From assembly GCA_015075185.1 (NCBI GenBank), contig JABTUW010000004.1, positions 1,080,761 through 1,144,760 on the forward strand: a stretch of 64,000 nt of DNA, in the 5' to 3' direction. Both the position numbers and the translations under genes were made by a program. Every line of letters starts with the position of its first letter. Within the stretch, counting starts at the first letter, position 1. The notes beneath the pieces are model-generated. The model made no database searches. It was not told the origin of the DNA and saw only the letters and a program-made list of their open reading frames with translations. The stretch is from Anaerolineales bacterium (GTDB lineage: Bacteria > Chloroflexota > Anaerolineae > 4572-78 > J111). Positions 49,497-58,455 of the stretch are shown in pieces.

Positions 49497-50282
49497 ATGA
49501 CTATTCCACATCCACACAACTTATTTAATTTTTCAAACAAAGTCGCCCTCATCACCGGCAGCGGCGGCGGGTTGGGAGCGGGGATTGCGCTGCGCTTTGC
49601 CGAGGCCGGGGCGGCGGTGGTGGTCAATTACCGCTCCAGCGCCGCCGGGGCGCAGGTGGTCGTCGGGCAGATTGAGGCGGCGGGCGGCAAAGCCATCGCC
49701 GTTCAGGCCGACGTGACCCAAAAGGTCGAGGTCGAGCGGCTGGTGGCCGAAACGGTCGCCGCTTTTGGCCGGCTCGACGTATTGATCAACAACGCCGGAT
49801 TGTACCCTTTGGCCTCGCTCCTGGAGATGACCGAGGCCGAATGGGACGGCGTGGTCGACTCGAATCTGCGCAGCACCTTTCTCTGCACCCAGGCGGCGGC
49901 CAAACAGATGATTGCCCAGGGCGAAGGCGGGGCGATTGTCAATATCGCTTCGATTGAAGCCGAAAACCCGGCCCCCATGCACAGCCACTACAACGCGGCC
50001 AAAGGTGGAGTGGTGATGCACACCGCCGCTGCGGCCAATGAGCTGGGGCTGTACGGCATCCGGGTCAACTCGGTCTCGCCGGGCCTGATCTGGCGCGAGG
50101 GCATCGAGCAGGGCTGGCCGGACGGCGTCGAGCGCTTTTTGAAGGCCGCTCCGCTTGGCCGCCTGGGCCGGCCCGACGATATCGCCGACGCCTGCCTCTT
50201 CCTGGCCTCGCCCGCCGCGCGCTGGATCACCGGGGCGAATTTGCGGGTGGATGGTGGGGTAATGACCAAGCAAATATTTTAA
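49497..50282 (+). CDS. Short-chain dehydrogenase/reductase, copy 1
   Basis: A 261-residue classical SDR. The cofactor loop is ITGSGGGLGAGIAL (TGxxxGxG). NNAGLYPL follows, then the catalytic Ser in NIASIEAENP and Tyr-x-x-x-Lys as HYNAAKGG, ending near GANLRVDGGVMTK. It uses NAD(P)H to interconvert an alcohol and a ketone; substrate unknown. GGTGAG precedes the ATG. It lies 16 nt after the deaminase gene and before a second SDR with only about 100 nt between, so all may serve one catabolic route. Confidence 0.92.
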   Translation: MTIPHPHNLFNFSNKVALITGSGGGLGAGIALRFAEAGAAVVVNYRSSAAGAQVVVGQIEAAGGKAIAVQADVTQKVEVERLVAETVAAFGRLDVLINNAGLYPLASLLEMTEAEWDGVVDSNLRSTFLCTQAAAKQMIAQGEGGAIVNIASIEAENPAPMHSHYNAAKGGVVMHTAAAANELGLYGIRVNSVSPGLIWREGIEQGWPDGVERFLKAAPLGRLGRPDDIADACLFLASPAARWITGANLRVDGGVMTKQIF

Positions 50283-50293
50283 GATGACGCTGA

Positions 50294-50366
50294 CGACCGA
50301 CCGCCGACCGCCGAGAAATAGGCGGGTAGTTTGTATCGGCGGTCAGCGGTCAACGGTCGGCGGTCG
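50294..50366. repeat. Iterated palindromic element, family D (D3)
   Basis: Left arm GACCGACCGCCGACCGCCGA (50294-50313). Right arm CGGCGGTCAGCGGTC and GGTCGGCGGTCG (50336-50366). It lies 13 nt before the ATG at 50380, directly ahead of GGAGAAAG. Confidence 0.8.
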
Positions 50367-50379
50367 TTTTGGAGAAAGT

Positions 50380-51156
50380 ATGTTACTTAAAGACAAAGTC
50401 ATTTTCGTGACCGGCGCAGGCCAGGGCATGGGGCGAGGGATTGCCCAGGCGGTAGCCGAGGCCGGGGCGCACGTCGTGGTCAGCGACTTGCGGTTGGGGC
50501 CGGTGCAGGAAACGGCCCGGCTGGTTGAAGCGGCGGGCCGTCGCGCCCTGCCGCTGATGGCCGACGTGCTTGACTCCCAGGTCGTGCAAAGCGCCATCCG
50601 GCAAACAATTGAGACTTTTGGCCGCCTCGACGGCTGGGTCAACAACGCCGGGGTGGTCAAAATGGACAGCGCCCTCGATATGGCCGAGGAAGATTGGGGT
50701 TTCCAGTTTGAGGTCAATGTGCAGGGCCTGTTTGTCTGCTGCCAACTGGCGGCCCGGCAAATGATGGCTCAGGGAGGGGGCGGGGCGATTGTCAACATCG
50801 CCTCCAACGCCGGCAAGGTCGGCTACCGCAACATGGCCGCCTACAACGCCAGTAAAGCGGCGGTTATCAATCTGACCCGCTCGCTCTCGCTGGAATGGGC
50901 CGAACATAACATTAACGTCAATGCTGTCTGTCCCGGCGGGGTGGACACCCCCATGCTCCTGGGCGTCGCCGAGTGGCTGACGCAGCGCCTCGGCGGCGAC
51001 CCGCATGAGCTGGTCAAAACGATGAAGCCTAACCAGATGAACCGCCACATTCAACCCATCGAGGTGGGCCGGGTCGTCGCTTTTCTGCTTTCCGAGCAGG
51101 CGACGATCATTCGCGGCCAATCCATCAACGTGGACGGCGGCGATACGCCCTATTGA
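50380..51156 (+). CDS. Short-chain dehydrogenase/reductase, copy 2
   Basis: A 258-residue classical SDR with VTGAGQGMGRGIAQ (TGxxxGxG), NNAGVVKMD, catalytic Ser in NIASNAGKVG, and Tyr-x-x-x-Lys as AYNASKAA, ending INVDGGDTPY. Clearly homologous to the gene at 49497 but not a recent duplicate. GGAGAAAG is set right before the ATG at 50380. An upstream frame (from 50284) is encoded by repeat D3 and rejected. Substrate unknown; the neighbourhood suggests a purine- or amine-derived compound. Confidence 0.92.
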   Translation: MLLKDKVIFVTGAGQGMGRGIAQAVAEAGAHVVVSDLRLGPVQETARLVEAAGRRALPLMADVLDSQVVQSAIRQTIETFGRLDGWVNNAGVVKMDSALDMAEEDWGFQFEVNVQGLFVCCQLAARQMMAQGGGGAIVNIASNAGKVGYRNMAAYNASKAAVINLTRSLSLEWAEHNINVNAVCPGGVDTPMLLGVAEWLTQRLGGDPHELVKTMKPNQMNRHIQPIEVGRVVAFLLSEQATIIRGQSINVDGGDTPY

Positions 51157-51174
51157 TTCTGGAGCAACGTGGAA

Positions 51175-51302
51175 GCACCCTGAGTAGCCCTGAGCCTGTC
51201 CTGAGCTTGTCGAAGGGCGAAGCGAAGGGTGCGATTAGCCAAGACTTCACCATTCTCGCATCCTTCGATACGACCTCGCGATGCTCGGTCAACTCAGGAT
51301 GC
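51175..51302. repeat. Dispersed repeat family B, copy B4
   Basis: GCACCCTGAGTAGCCCTGAG with CCTGAGCTTGTCGAAGGGCG, then GCATCCTTCGATACG and ACTCAGGATGC. It spans the leader of the amidohydrolase at 51319 and produces a spurious upstream open frame. Confidence 0.8.
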
Positions 51303-51318
51303 TATCAGGAATGGATTT

Positions 51319-52659
51319 GTGAACTCAACACAACCCGCCGATAAACTGATTTTACATGGTCTCATCATTACTATGGACGACCAGCTTACGGTGCTGGACG
51401 ATGGCGCCGTCGCCATTGCCGGTGCGGGGATTGTGGCCGTTGGCCCGACCAGCGAGGTCAGCGCCCAGTTTGTCGGGCCAGCCACCGAGGTAATTGACGC
51501 GACCGGCCAACTGGTCATGCCCGGCCTGATCAACACCCACACCCACGCCGCCGATAGTCTCTTTCGCGGGCTGGTGGATGATCTGGCCCTGGAACCCTGG
51601 CTGGAACGGTTGTGGGTGGCCGAGCGCAAATTTCTCAGGCCGGAGACGGTCCGGCTGGGGGCGCAGTTGGCCCAGGCGGAGATGATCCGGGGCGGCACAA
51701 CGGCGGCCCTGGATATGTTTTGGTATCCGGAAGTGTCGGCGCAGGTTGCCAAGGCCATTGGTTTCCGGCTCATGACCGGGCCGGTTTATTTCGATTTTGC
51801 CGAGCCGGACAATATTCCGGTCGAGCAGCGGACCGCTCGCGGGCGGGAGTTTTTGCAGGAGTACCAGCGTGACCCGCTCATCGTGCCATGCGTAACGCCG
51901 CACAGCACCTACACCGTTTCACCACAATACCTCCAGGAAGCCCAGGCCCTGGCCGACGAATTTGGGGTGCTGCTGAGCACCCATACCTCCGAGACCAATG
52001 CCGAAGTGGCGACCGTCAGCCAGCGCTATGGCCAAAGCCCGCCCCGCCATCTGGATGGAATGGGCATGCTGACCGAGCGCACGGTTCTGGCCCATTGCGT
52101 CCACTTACCCGACGACGAGATCAGCCTGCTGGCACAGCGGCAGACGGTGGTGGCCCACTGCCCCCTCTCCAACCTGAAACTGGGTTCAGGCGTGGCTCCC
52201 ATTCCCGGCATGCGCCAGAACGGTGTCCGCACCACGCTGGGTACGGATGGCCCGGTCAGCGGCAATGACCTGGATATGTGGCTGACCATGCGCCTGGCGG
52301 CGGTGCTGCACAAGGGCGTTCAGCAAAATCCAACCCTCATGCCTGCCTTGGAGGTCGTCAAAATGGCGACATGTGACGCCGCCAGCGCCTTGGGCCTGGG
52401 GGATAAAATTGGTTCTCTCGCGCCTGGTAAGCAGGCCGACCTGATTTTGATTAACCTCGAACAGCCTCATCTGACGCCTCTCTACGACGTGTACTCACAC
52501 CTGGTCTACGCCGTCGGGCGAGCCGATGTGGCTACCGTTCTCATCCGGGGGCGGGTGGTGATGCAGGAACGGGAGTTGACCACCCTCGACGAAGCCAGCG
52601 TCATCGCAGCGGTGGAGGAATTGGGGCAAACGATAAAAAAGCAGCAGATTGGGAATTAG
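51319..52659 (+). CDS. TRZ/ATZ-type amidohydrolase, second copy
   Basis: A 446-residue metal-dependent deaminase/hydrolase of the guanine deaminase/8-oxoguanine deaminase/chlorohydrolase group. Metal-site motifs are NTHTHAADSLFRGL (HxH), HTSETNAEV, AHCVHLPDD and TLGTDGPVSGNDLDMW. It begins LILHGLIITMDDQ after a short lead. The start GTG at 51319 has AGGA nine bases upstream; the frame continues upstream only through repeat B4. It closes the operon-like run of deaminase, two SDRs and deaminase. Two members of one family nearby suggest different base or nucleoside substrates. Confidence 0.88.
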   Translation: MNSTQPADKLILHGLIITMDDQLTVLDDGAVAIAGAGIVAVGPTSEVSAQFVGPATEVIDATGQLVMPGLINTHTHAADSLFRGLVDDLALEPWLERLWVAERKFLRPETVRLGAQLAQAEMIRGGTTAALDMFWYPEVSAQVAKAIGFRLMTGPVYFDFAEPDNIPVEQRTARGREFLQEYQRDPLIVPCVTPHSTYTVSPQYLQEAQALADEFGVLLSTHTSETNAEVATVSQRYGQSPPRHLDGMGMLTERTVLAHCVHLPDDEISLLAQRQTVVAHCPLSNLKLGSGVAPIPGMRQNGVRTTLGTDGPVSGNDLDMWLTMRLAAVLHKGVQQNPTLMPALEVVKMATCDAASALGLGDKIGSLAPGKQADLILINLEQPHLTPLYDVYSHLVYAVGRADVATVLIRGRVVMQERELTTLDEASVIAAVEELGQTIKKQQIGN

Positions 52660-52660
52660 C

Positions 52661-52770
52661 CTGAAAATCACCCTTTGATACGGCCTTCGGCCTACTCAGG
52701 ATGATTTCAGGGCATTATCGCATCCTTCGATATGCGCTCCACTTCGTTCCGCGCTACTCAGGATGCGATA
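52661..52770. repeat. Dispersed repeat family B, copy B5
   Basis: CTGAAAATCACCC...TGATTTCAG, then TATCGCATCCTTCGATATGC...CTCAGGATGCGATA. It lies between two convergent genes, the one B copy not upstream of a start. Confidence 0.8.
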
Positions 52771-52803
52771 ATAAAAACTCCAGACTCGGCAAGACTATTA
52801 TCT

Positions 52804-54171
52804 TCAGGCCGGCAACCCGTTGTCGGCGCAGTAGTAGACGGTCTGGTAGGGCAGCCGGAACTCGATGACCTCTTCCAGGACACTTTCCGGCGCTTCATTT
52901 TCCACTAAAACCCGGCCGATAAAAGCGGCAATGGTTTCCATCTCCGCCTCTTTCATCCCCAGGCGAGTCACCTCAATCGTGCCCAGGCGCAGCCCGCTGG
53001 GGCGGTCCCAATCGGCCGGCTGGTCATCCGGTAGTAAGTTCTTGTTGGTGATCAGGTTGGCCCGGGCCAGCCGCTGCGCGACTTCCAGCCCGCCGCCAAA
53101 CTGGCGGACATTGGCGATGGTCTGGTGAGTGCGGGTAAACCCCTTGTGGCTGCCCAGCATTGGAATGCCGCGCTCTTGCAAGGCCGCGCCCAACGCCTGG
53201 GCATTGCGCACAATCTGGGCCATATACGCCTGGCCAAAGGTGATCATCTCGGCGGCGGAGACGGCCAGGGCGGCCACCCGGTTAACTTGGTGCGTCGCCG
53301 CCAGAACGGGGAAAATGGCGTGGGTCATCGGCTCGGTCAGGGCCGGGTCGTCCCAGACAATAATGCCGCTCTGCGGGCCGCTGAAGGTCTTGCCGGCCGA
53401 GCCGGTCATCACCGCCGCCCCCTCCCGCAGCGGGTCCTGGAACTGGCCGCCCGCCACCAGGCCCAATTGATGCGCCCCATCAAAGAAAATGCGCGCGCCC
53501 CACTCGGCTACGATGTCGTGCATGGCCCGGATCGGAAATGGGAAGAGGGTCATGGACAGGCCCAACGTGACCAGCTTGGGCCGGACCAGGGGCGCCATGC
53601 GGCGGAACAGGTCGAGGTCAACTTCCAGCTCGACCGGATCAAAGGGAATATCCACAATGTTCAGGCCGCGCACCCCGGCGGGTCCATCCGGCCGGTTGCT
53701 GGAGTGCCCGCCGACAGGCTGGGCCGCGCTCATGATTATGTCGCCGGGTTCGGCCAGGGCCGTGTAAACGGTCATATTGCCGATCATGCTGGCGATGAGG
53801 CGGTGGTCGGCATAGTTGGCCCGGAACGCCTTTTTCAGCAGTTCCATGCACAGCGCCTCGATTTCGTCAATGTACTGGGTGCCGGCAAACCAGCGGTTGA
53901 CCGCCCCGATATGTCCCTCCGCGGCCCGCGTGCCGACTTCGCTGGCCAGCAGGGCGCGGACGGTCGGACTCGTCGGCGCTTCGGGGGCCAGGAGATTGAT
54001 ACAGCGCTGGCCGCGCCACTCCTCGTTGCGTTTGACGGCCGCCACCACCGCCGCCTGCATCTCCTCCAGCGACTGGCAGGCCTCAATGATCCGGCGCGCT
54101 CCGGCCAGAATGGTAGGGTCGTGGACTTCAAACTGCCCGCTATTTTGCTCCACTTGCTGTTGAGTTGGCAT
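52804..54171 (-). CDS. Serine hydroxymethyltransferase-like PLP enzyme
   Basis: A 455-residue fold-type I PLP enzyme resembling GlyA. NLLAPEAPTSPTVRALLASEVGTRAAEG matches the N-terminal SHMT region, GARIFFDGAHQLGLVAGGQFQDP contains the PLP-Asp and His, and TGSAGKTFSGPQSG holds the Schiff-base Lys where true SHMTs have TTHKTLRGPR. RTHQTIANVRQFGG and RLGTIEVTRLGM are further family stretches. The altered lysine segment suggests a side branch with another amino-acid substrate, for instance a threonine- or methylserine-type aldolase. The ATG at 54171 follows AGGAGAG. It converges with the amidohydrolase operon. Confidence 0.82.
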   Translation of the reverse strand: MPTQQQVEQNSGQFEVHDPTILAGARRIIEACQSLEEMQAAVVAAVKRNEEWRGQRCINLLAPEAPTSPTVRALLASEVGTRAAEGHIGAVNRWFAGTQYIDEIEALCMELLKKAFRANYADHRLIASMIGNMTVYTALAEPGDIIMSAAQPVGGHSSNRPDGPAGVRGLNIVDIPFDPVELEVDLDLFRRMAPLVRPKLVTLGLSMTLFPFPIRAMHDIVAEWGARIFFDGAHQLGLVAGGQFQDPLREGAAVMTGSAGKTFSGPQSGIIVWDDPALTEPMTHAIFPVLAATHQVNRVAALAVSAAEMITFGQAYMAQIVRNAQALGAALQERGIPMLGSHKGFTRTHQTIANVRQFGGGLEVAQRLARANLITNKNLLPDDQPADWDRPSGLRLGTIEVTRLGMKEAEMETIAAFIGRVLVENEAPESVLEEVIEFRLPYQTVYYCADNGLPA

Positions 54172-54186
54172 TTTCGCTCTCCTAAA

Positions 54187-54256
54187 AATAGCCCTCACCC
54201 CCACCCCTCTCCCAGTGGGAGAGAGGAGTCGCGCCAGCGACGGGGTGAGGGCTATT
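54187..54256. repeat. Palindromic element, family J
   Basis: AAATAGCCCTCACCCC and GGGGTGAGGGCTATTT are perfect 16-bp inverts. Between them CCTCTCCCAGTGGGAGAG forms an inner hairpin. It lies 15 nt upstream of the ATG at 54171. Confidence 0.85.
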
Positions 54257-54437
54257 TCGTCACTGGTGAAGCCAAGGCTTCATAAACACCCCTAGAAATA
54301 GATTGGATAAGGAGGCCAAAATGTACCTGGGACTCCTCATTTCCATCGTTGGGGTATAAAGTTCGTTGCTTATCATATCGAGATCGGCCTCATTGTCCAA
54401 TTGCTGATGGCTAACGATTCCATCCTGGCCCAAGCTC

Positions 54438-54446
54438 TGGTATAAT
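54438..54446 (+). promoter_or_regulatory. Extended -10 promoter for mcrB
   Basis: TG-G-TATAAT at 54438-54446; the -35 region is poor, as usual with an extended -10. The leader is about 57 nt. Confidence 0.5.
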
Positions 54447-54509
54447 AGTTATGTCTGCTACCTTTTCGAGTCGCTCTAGGGATGGACTATTTTTTGCGAG
54501 GAGCAGTGA

Positions 54510-56858
54510 GTGGAACAACTACCGATATCGCCGGCGCTGGCCGAACCTTTTTCCCAGATTTTTGTAGACCGGGCTGAGGCCGAGTGGGCCTTCGATCTGC
54601 TGCGAGAGACGGCCCGGCGGCTGGACATTCAGGGCGCTTATGACCCGCGCTTTGCCCTGACCCTGGCCCGGCGCGCCGGGCGATTGGGCCTGCATCTCAA
54701 CTTTGGCGGCTGGCTGGTACTCGGCTTTCACGGGCCGGGACTCACACCGCAGCGGGTTGACCTGGCCCTCCTGGCTCACAGCGTGAGCTGGGACGAGCGC
54801 TTCACCTTCCTCCCCTTCGCCCGCAAAGAAGGCGAGCCGGAAGTCCGCAGCTACCACCTGCCCCTGGACATGGTCCGCCCCATGACCAGCGAGCTGCAAG
54901 CCGCCTACGAAGCCACCCTCGCTTTCATTGCTCAAAAATTCGCTGCCTGGAAACGCGCCTCGCACTGGAAACGGCACAATCCCGAAATCGCCGAAGCTTT
55001 GTTCAAGCCGGAGCAGCGCGAGCGCGTCTTCGCCGGGCTGCTGAACGAGGCCGAACTGCGCTACGAGCGCCATCTGACGGCGTTTTACCAGGATGTTAGT
55101 GAGGAGCGGGAGGAGTATGAGGTGGGGGAAGAGGCTGAGGCGGAGGATGAGGATGTCACAGGTTTTGGAGAAATCAGTTTAGAATCTTCGCTTCAAAGGA
55201 GAAGTGATGTGAATTCAGAGATTAGTGAACCTCTATCAGGTACAAGTCATTTCACCCCGAAGACTTTTGATATGTTGGCCGGCCTTCACACCTCGCCTAC
55301 CAAAGACTTTTATCTATCCCACAAAGATGAATTTAAAGTCTACGTCGAAGAACCGTTTCAGCAACTTTTCCTGGAAGTTGCTTCTCAACTTCCACCAGCA
55401 ATCACTAATTTAATGGAAACCAAGAAAAAGGTTTTTGCCCGAATTCTTAAAAATGATTATGGCCAAGGGGGCGCTTGGGATTTTTACTGGGGTGCATTTT
55501 ATCCCAAAGGCAGAAAACGCACCGAAGACGCTCAACTCTCAATGTGGATAAATTATGAGCGTCTTGAATTTGGGTTTTATATCGGTGAATATGGTAATAA
55601 CCAAAGAAAACGTTTTGTGTCCAATTGCCGAGAAAATTATGAAGTACTATTGCATCTTCTAAAGGATGTCCTAACCGGCGAATCAGTTGTATTTGGTAGT
55701 CATGAGAATATTATCATCGAACCGAATGGTTCAATTGTCAGTAAACTGAACTTATCCTGGCAAGAGTGGCTACTAAACCCTGACCGGGGCAACTTTGATG
55801 TCTCGGTCGCTCTACCAAAACAAAAAGTCCTACAACTCTCAACCGAAGAATTAACCGGTCAAATCGTCCAAATATACAGTAAACTATTCCCCTTGGTTCT
55901 GTTAGCTTTTTCAGATGACCCTATACCGGCCATTACTCAATATTTAAAGTTTTCCAATGAAGCTAAAGAATTCACGGCTCACGCCGTCCCTTCTGCTTCA
56001 TCCTTCATCCTTCATCCTTCATCCTTGCCCTACCCTCTCTCCCAACTCGCCGCCGACACCGGCTTTGACGAAGCGGAGTTAGCCCGCTGGGTCCGAGCCA
56101 TCGAGCGCAAGGGGCAGGCGATTCTATACGGCCCGCCGGGGACAGGTAAAACCTTCCTGGCCGAGAAACTAGCAAAGCATCTAGTTGGAGGGGGGGACGG
56201 GTTTGTCGAGTTGGTCCAGTTCCACCCGGCCTATGCCTACGAAGATTTTATGCAGGGCATCCGTCCCCAGAGCGAAGGCGGCCATCTAAGCTATCCTCTC
56301 GTGCCGGGCCGCTTTCTGGAATTTTGCTGGAAGGCGCAGCAGCGAACCGGGCGCTGCGTGCTCATCGTTGATGAAATCAACCGGGCCAACCTGAGCCGGG
56401 TCTTCGGCGAATTAATGTATCTGCTGGAGTACCGCGACCGGGCGATTCCCCTGGCCGGCGGCGGCGAGTTCCACATCCCGGCCAACGTGCGGCTCATCGG
56501 CACTATGAATACCGCCGACCGCTCGATTGCCCTGGTGGATCATGCCCTGCGGCGGCGCTTTGCTTTTATCGCCCTCGCTCCCAACTATGAGGTGCTGCGG
56601 CATTATCACCAGCAGCGACAGACAGGTTTTCCTGTCGAGAAGTTAATCAGCCTGCTGCAAAAACTGAACCGGACCATTGACGATTATCATTATGCAGTGG
56701 GCATCACCTTTTTTCTGCGCGAACATCTGGCTAACGAAATTGAAGACATCTGGCAGATGGAGATTGAGCCGTACCTGGAAGAGTACTTCTTTGACCGCTC
56801 TAAAACGGTCGAGGAATTTCGCTGGGGTCAACTCAAAGCACAACTGGGCCGGGAATAG
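54510..56858 (+). CDS. mcrB: McrB-like restriction AAA+ GTPase with large N-terminal region
   Basis: A 782-residue motor subunit of a type IV McrBC system, which cleaves modified DNA. The C-terminal AAA+ domain has ILYGPPGTGKTFLAEKLAKH (Walker A about 541-548), FHPAYAYEDFMQGIRP, LIVDEINRANLSRVFGE (Walker B about 617) and IGTMNTADRSIALVDHALRRRF. The N-terminal 500 residues are not the E. coli-type DNA-binding domain. Residues about 250-470 (FYLSHKDEFKVYVEEPFQQL and onward) resemble DUF2461-like domains, perhaps a modified-base reader (inference). Start is GTG at 54510 with GAGGAG. A CTTCATC-repeat tract (55991-56028) is translated between the two parts. Confidence 0.88.
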   Translation: MEQLPISPALAEPFSQIFVDRAEAEWAFDLLRETARRLDIQGAYDPRFALTLARRAGRLGLHLNFGGWLVLGFHGPGLTPQRVDLALLAHSVSWDERFTFLPFARKEGEPEVRSYHLPLDMVRPMTSELQAAYEATLAFIAQKFAAWKRASHWKRHNPEIAEALFKPEQRERVFAGLLNEAELRYERHLTAFYQDVSEEREEYEVGEEAEAEDEDVTGFGEISLESSLQRRSDVNSEISEPLSGTSHFTPKTFDMLAGLHTSPTKDFYLSHKDEFKVYVEEPFQQLFLEVASQLPPAITNLMETKKKVFARILKNDYGQGGAWDFYWGAFYPKGRKRTEDAQLSMWINYERLEFGFYIGEYGNNQRKRFVSNCRENYEVLLHLLKDVLTGESVVFGSHENIIIEPNGSIVSKLNLSWQEWLLNPDRGNFDVSVALPKQKVLQLSTEELTGQIVQIYSKLFPLVLLAFSDDPIPAITQYLKFSNEAKEFTAHAVPSASSFILHPSSLPYPLSQLAADTGFDEAELARWVRAIERKGQAILYGPPGTGKTFLAEKLAKHLVGGGDGFVELVQFHPAYAYEDFMQGIRPQSEGGHLSYPLVPGRFLEFCWKAQQRTGRCVLIVDEINRANLSRVFGELMYLLEYRDRAIPLAGGGEFHIPANVRLIGTMNTADRSIALVDHALRRRFAFIALAPNYEVLRHYHQQRQTGFPVEKLISLLQKLNRTIDDYHYAVGITFFLREHLANEIEDIWQMEIEPYLEEYFFDRSKTVEEFRWGQLKAQLGRE

Positions 56859-56885
56859 AGAATCCTGGAGATAAATTTAAGAGCT

Positions 56886-57044
56886 TATCGGAAATAAGAA
56901 TTAGGGTTCTTATGTCATTCCGAGTGGAGCGGAGCGGAACGAGGAATCCCTCGAATCTGTACTAAAAAGTGACGCTGTAGGGATTTCTCGCTCCCGCACA
57001 GCGGATCGCTCGAAATGACATGGCCAAGGCTTAATTCCGATACT
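56886..57044. repeat. Dispersed repeat family E, copy E2, between mcrB and mcrC
   Basis: Outer ends TATCGGAAATAAG and CTTAATTCCGATA enclose TGTCATTCCGAG...GGAATCCCTCGA and AGGGATTTC...CGAAATGACA. It separates two genes that normally overlap or abut in McrBC operons. Confidence 0.8.
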
Positions 57045-57108
57045 GTCTAATTTAAAAAATCCCCTCATCCCCAAATCCCGGCAAGAGTCTGTCAGCAAGT
57101 GATTGGCA

Positions 57109-58308
57109 ATGGATCCACAAATTATCGAGCTAACCGAATACCAGCCGGCCCACTTCCCCGCCGACGCCATCACCCTGGCCATCGGTCAGGCGCTGTGGGA
57201 AAGCTACCGCCAGCAGGTCGAGGTGCAGGAGCCGTCCTTCAAAACCGGCGGGCAGTGGCGGCTGGCGGCCCAGGGCTGGGTCGGTCACATTCCCCTGACC
57301 CCGGAGTTTCGCTTTGTGCTCAAGCCCAAAATCGAGTTGAGCAACCTGTTTCGGATGTGGGAGTACGCCTACCGGCTGAACAGCTTTCGTCTATTGGACG
57401 GCCTGGTGGCCAGCCAGTCGCTGCCGGAGTTTTACGAGAATTTGGCCCACATCCTGGCCCTGCGTGTGCTCGACCGGGGGCGCAAGGGTTTTTACCGGGC
57501 CTACCTGGCCCAGGCCGACCGGCTGCCCTATGTGCGGGGCCGGCTGGAGCTGCCATCCGCCTTGCAGCAGCCCGGACAGATCAATTTGCCCTGCCAGTAC
57601 GAGGAGCACACCGCCGACATCCCCGACAACCAGATTTTAGCCTGGACCCTCGGTCGCATCGCTCGCAGCGGCCTGTGCAGCGACCGCGTGCTGCCGACCG
57701 TTCGGCGGGCTTACCACGCCTTCCAGGGCCTGATTACGCCGGTTCCTTGCGGCCCTCAGACTTGTAGCGGGCGAGCTTACCACCGCCTCAACGAAGATTA
57801 CCAGCCGCTGCACGCCCTGTGCCGCTTCTTTTTGGATCAGAGCGGCCCCAGCCACCTCCCCGGCGACCGGGCCATGCTGCCATTCCTGGTAGACATGGCT
57901 CGCCTGTACGAACTGTTTGTAGCCGAGTGGCTTCGCGCCCACCTGCCCGCTCACCTGGAACTTAAAACCCAGGAGCAGGTTGATCTCAGCCCGGCCAACG
58001 CCTTGCATTTCCAGATAGACCTATCCCTATACGAAAAATCAACCGGGATAACTCGCTATATTTTGGATACCAAGTACAAGGCCGGTCCCCCCACCAGCGA
58101 TGACATCGCCCAGGTTATGGCTTACGCCAGGGTCAAACGCAGCGCGGAAGCGATTCTGGTTTATCCCACACCCCTGACCCAACCCCTCGATACTACCCTG
58201 GATGGCCTGCGCATTCGCAGTTTGACCTTTGCCCTGAGCGGCGACCTGGAACAGGCCGGGCAGCGTTTTCTGCGGGACCTGCTGCCGGCGCCCGAAGGGA
58301 CTGGATAA
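57109..58308 (+). CDS. mcrC: McrC-family nuclease subunit
   Basis: A 399-residue McrC protein, the endonuclease partner of McrB. It has an N-terminal beta-rich domain (QIIELTEYQPAHFP, GHIPLTPEFRFVLKPKI) and a C-terminal PD-(D/E)xK-type core: LHFQIDLSLYEKSTGITRYILDTKYKAG, where Asp and the later DTKYK give D...DxK, preceded by LFVAEWLRAHLP. The ATG at 57109 is preferred over TTG at 57103; SD is poor. It follows mcrB after a 250-bp gap filled by repeat E2, so it may need its own promoter or read-through. Confidence 0.9.
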   Translation: MDPQIIELTEYQPAHFPADAITLAIGQALWESYRQQVEVQEPSFKTGGQWRLAAQGWVGHIPLTPEFRFVLKPKIELSNLFRMWEYAYRLNSFRLLDGLVASQSLPEFYENLAHILALRVLDRGRKGFYRAYLAQADRLPYVRGRLELPSALQQPGQINLPCQYEEHTADIPDNQILAWTLGRIARSGLCSDRVLPTVRRAYHAFQGLITPVPCGPQTCSGRAYHRLNEDYQPLHALCRFFLDQSGPSHLPGDRAMLPFLVDMARLYELFVAEWLRAHLPAHLELKTQEQVDLSPANALHFQIDLSLYEKSTGITRYILDTKYKAGPPTSDDIAQVMAYARVKRSAEAILVYPTPLTQPLDTTLDGLRIRSLTFALSGDLEQAGQRFLRDLLPAPEGTG

Positions 58309-58384
58309 CAGGTCTGTCCAATTTTTGGCGATCTGGTACCTGCGGCAGGTTGTCACCTGTCCTACAATTTTAAGGTTTTGCATC

Positions 58385-58444
58385 TTGACAGTAGAACGTA
58401 ATAGTGATAAAATGTTTTGTAAACACTATTACGTATTACTGTCA
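58385..58444 (+). promoter_or_regulatory. MerR-gene promoter overlapped by a long inverted-repeat operator
   Basis: TTGACA (58385-58390), 17-nt spacer, TAAAAT (58408-58413). TGACAGTA and ACGTAATAGTG (58386-58393, 58396-58406) are mirrored exactly by CACTATTACGT and TACTGTCA (58424-58434, 58437-58444). The left arm lies in the spacer; the right arm lies at about +4 to +25. Confidence 0.85.
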
Positions 58445-58455
58445 TTTTTAATTGG

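Larger units (their letters stand above)
54172..54509. other. Divergent intergenic region between SHMT-like gene and mcrB
   Basis: 338 bp with no gene. It contains palindrome J (54187-54256) in the SHMT-like leader and an extended -10 promoter for mcrB (TGG then TATAAT, 54438-54446). Confidence 0.8.
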
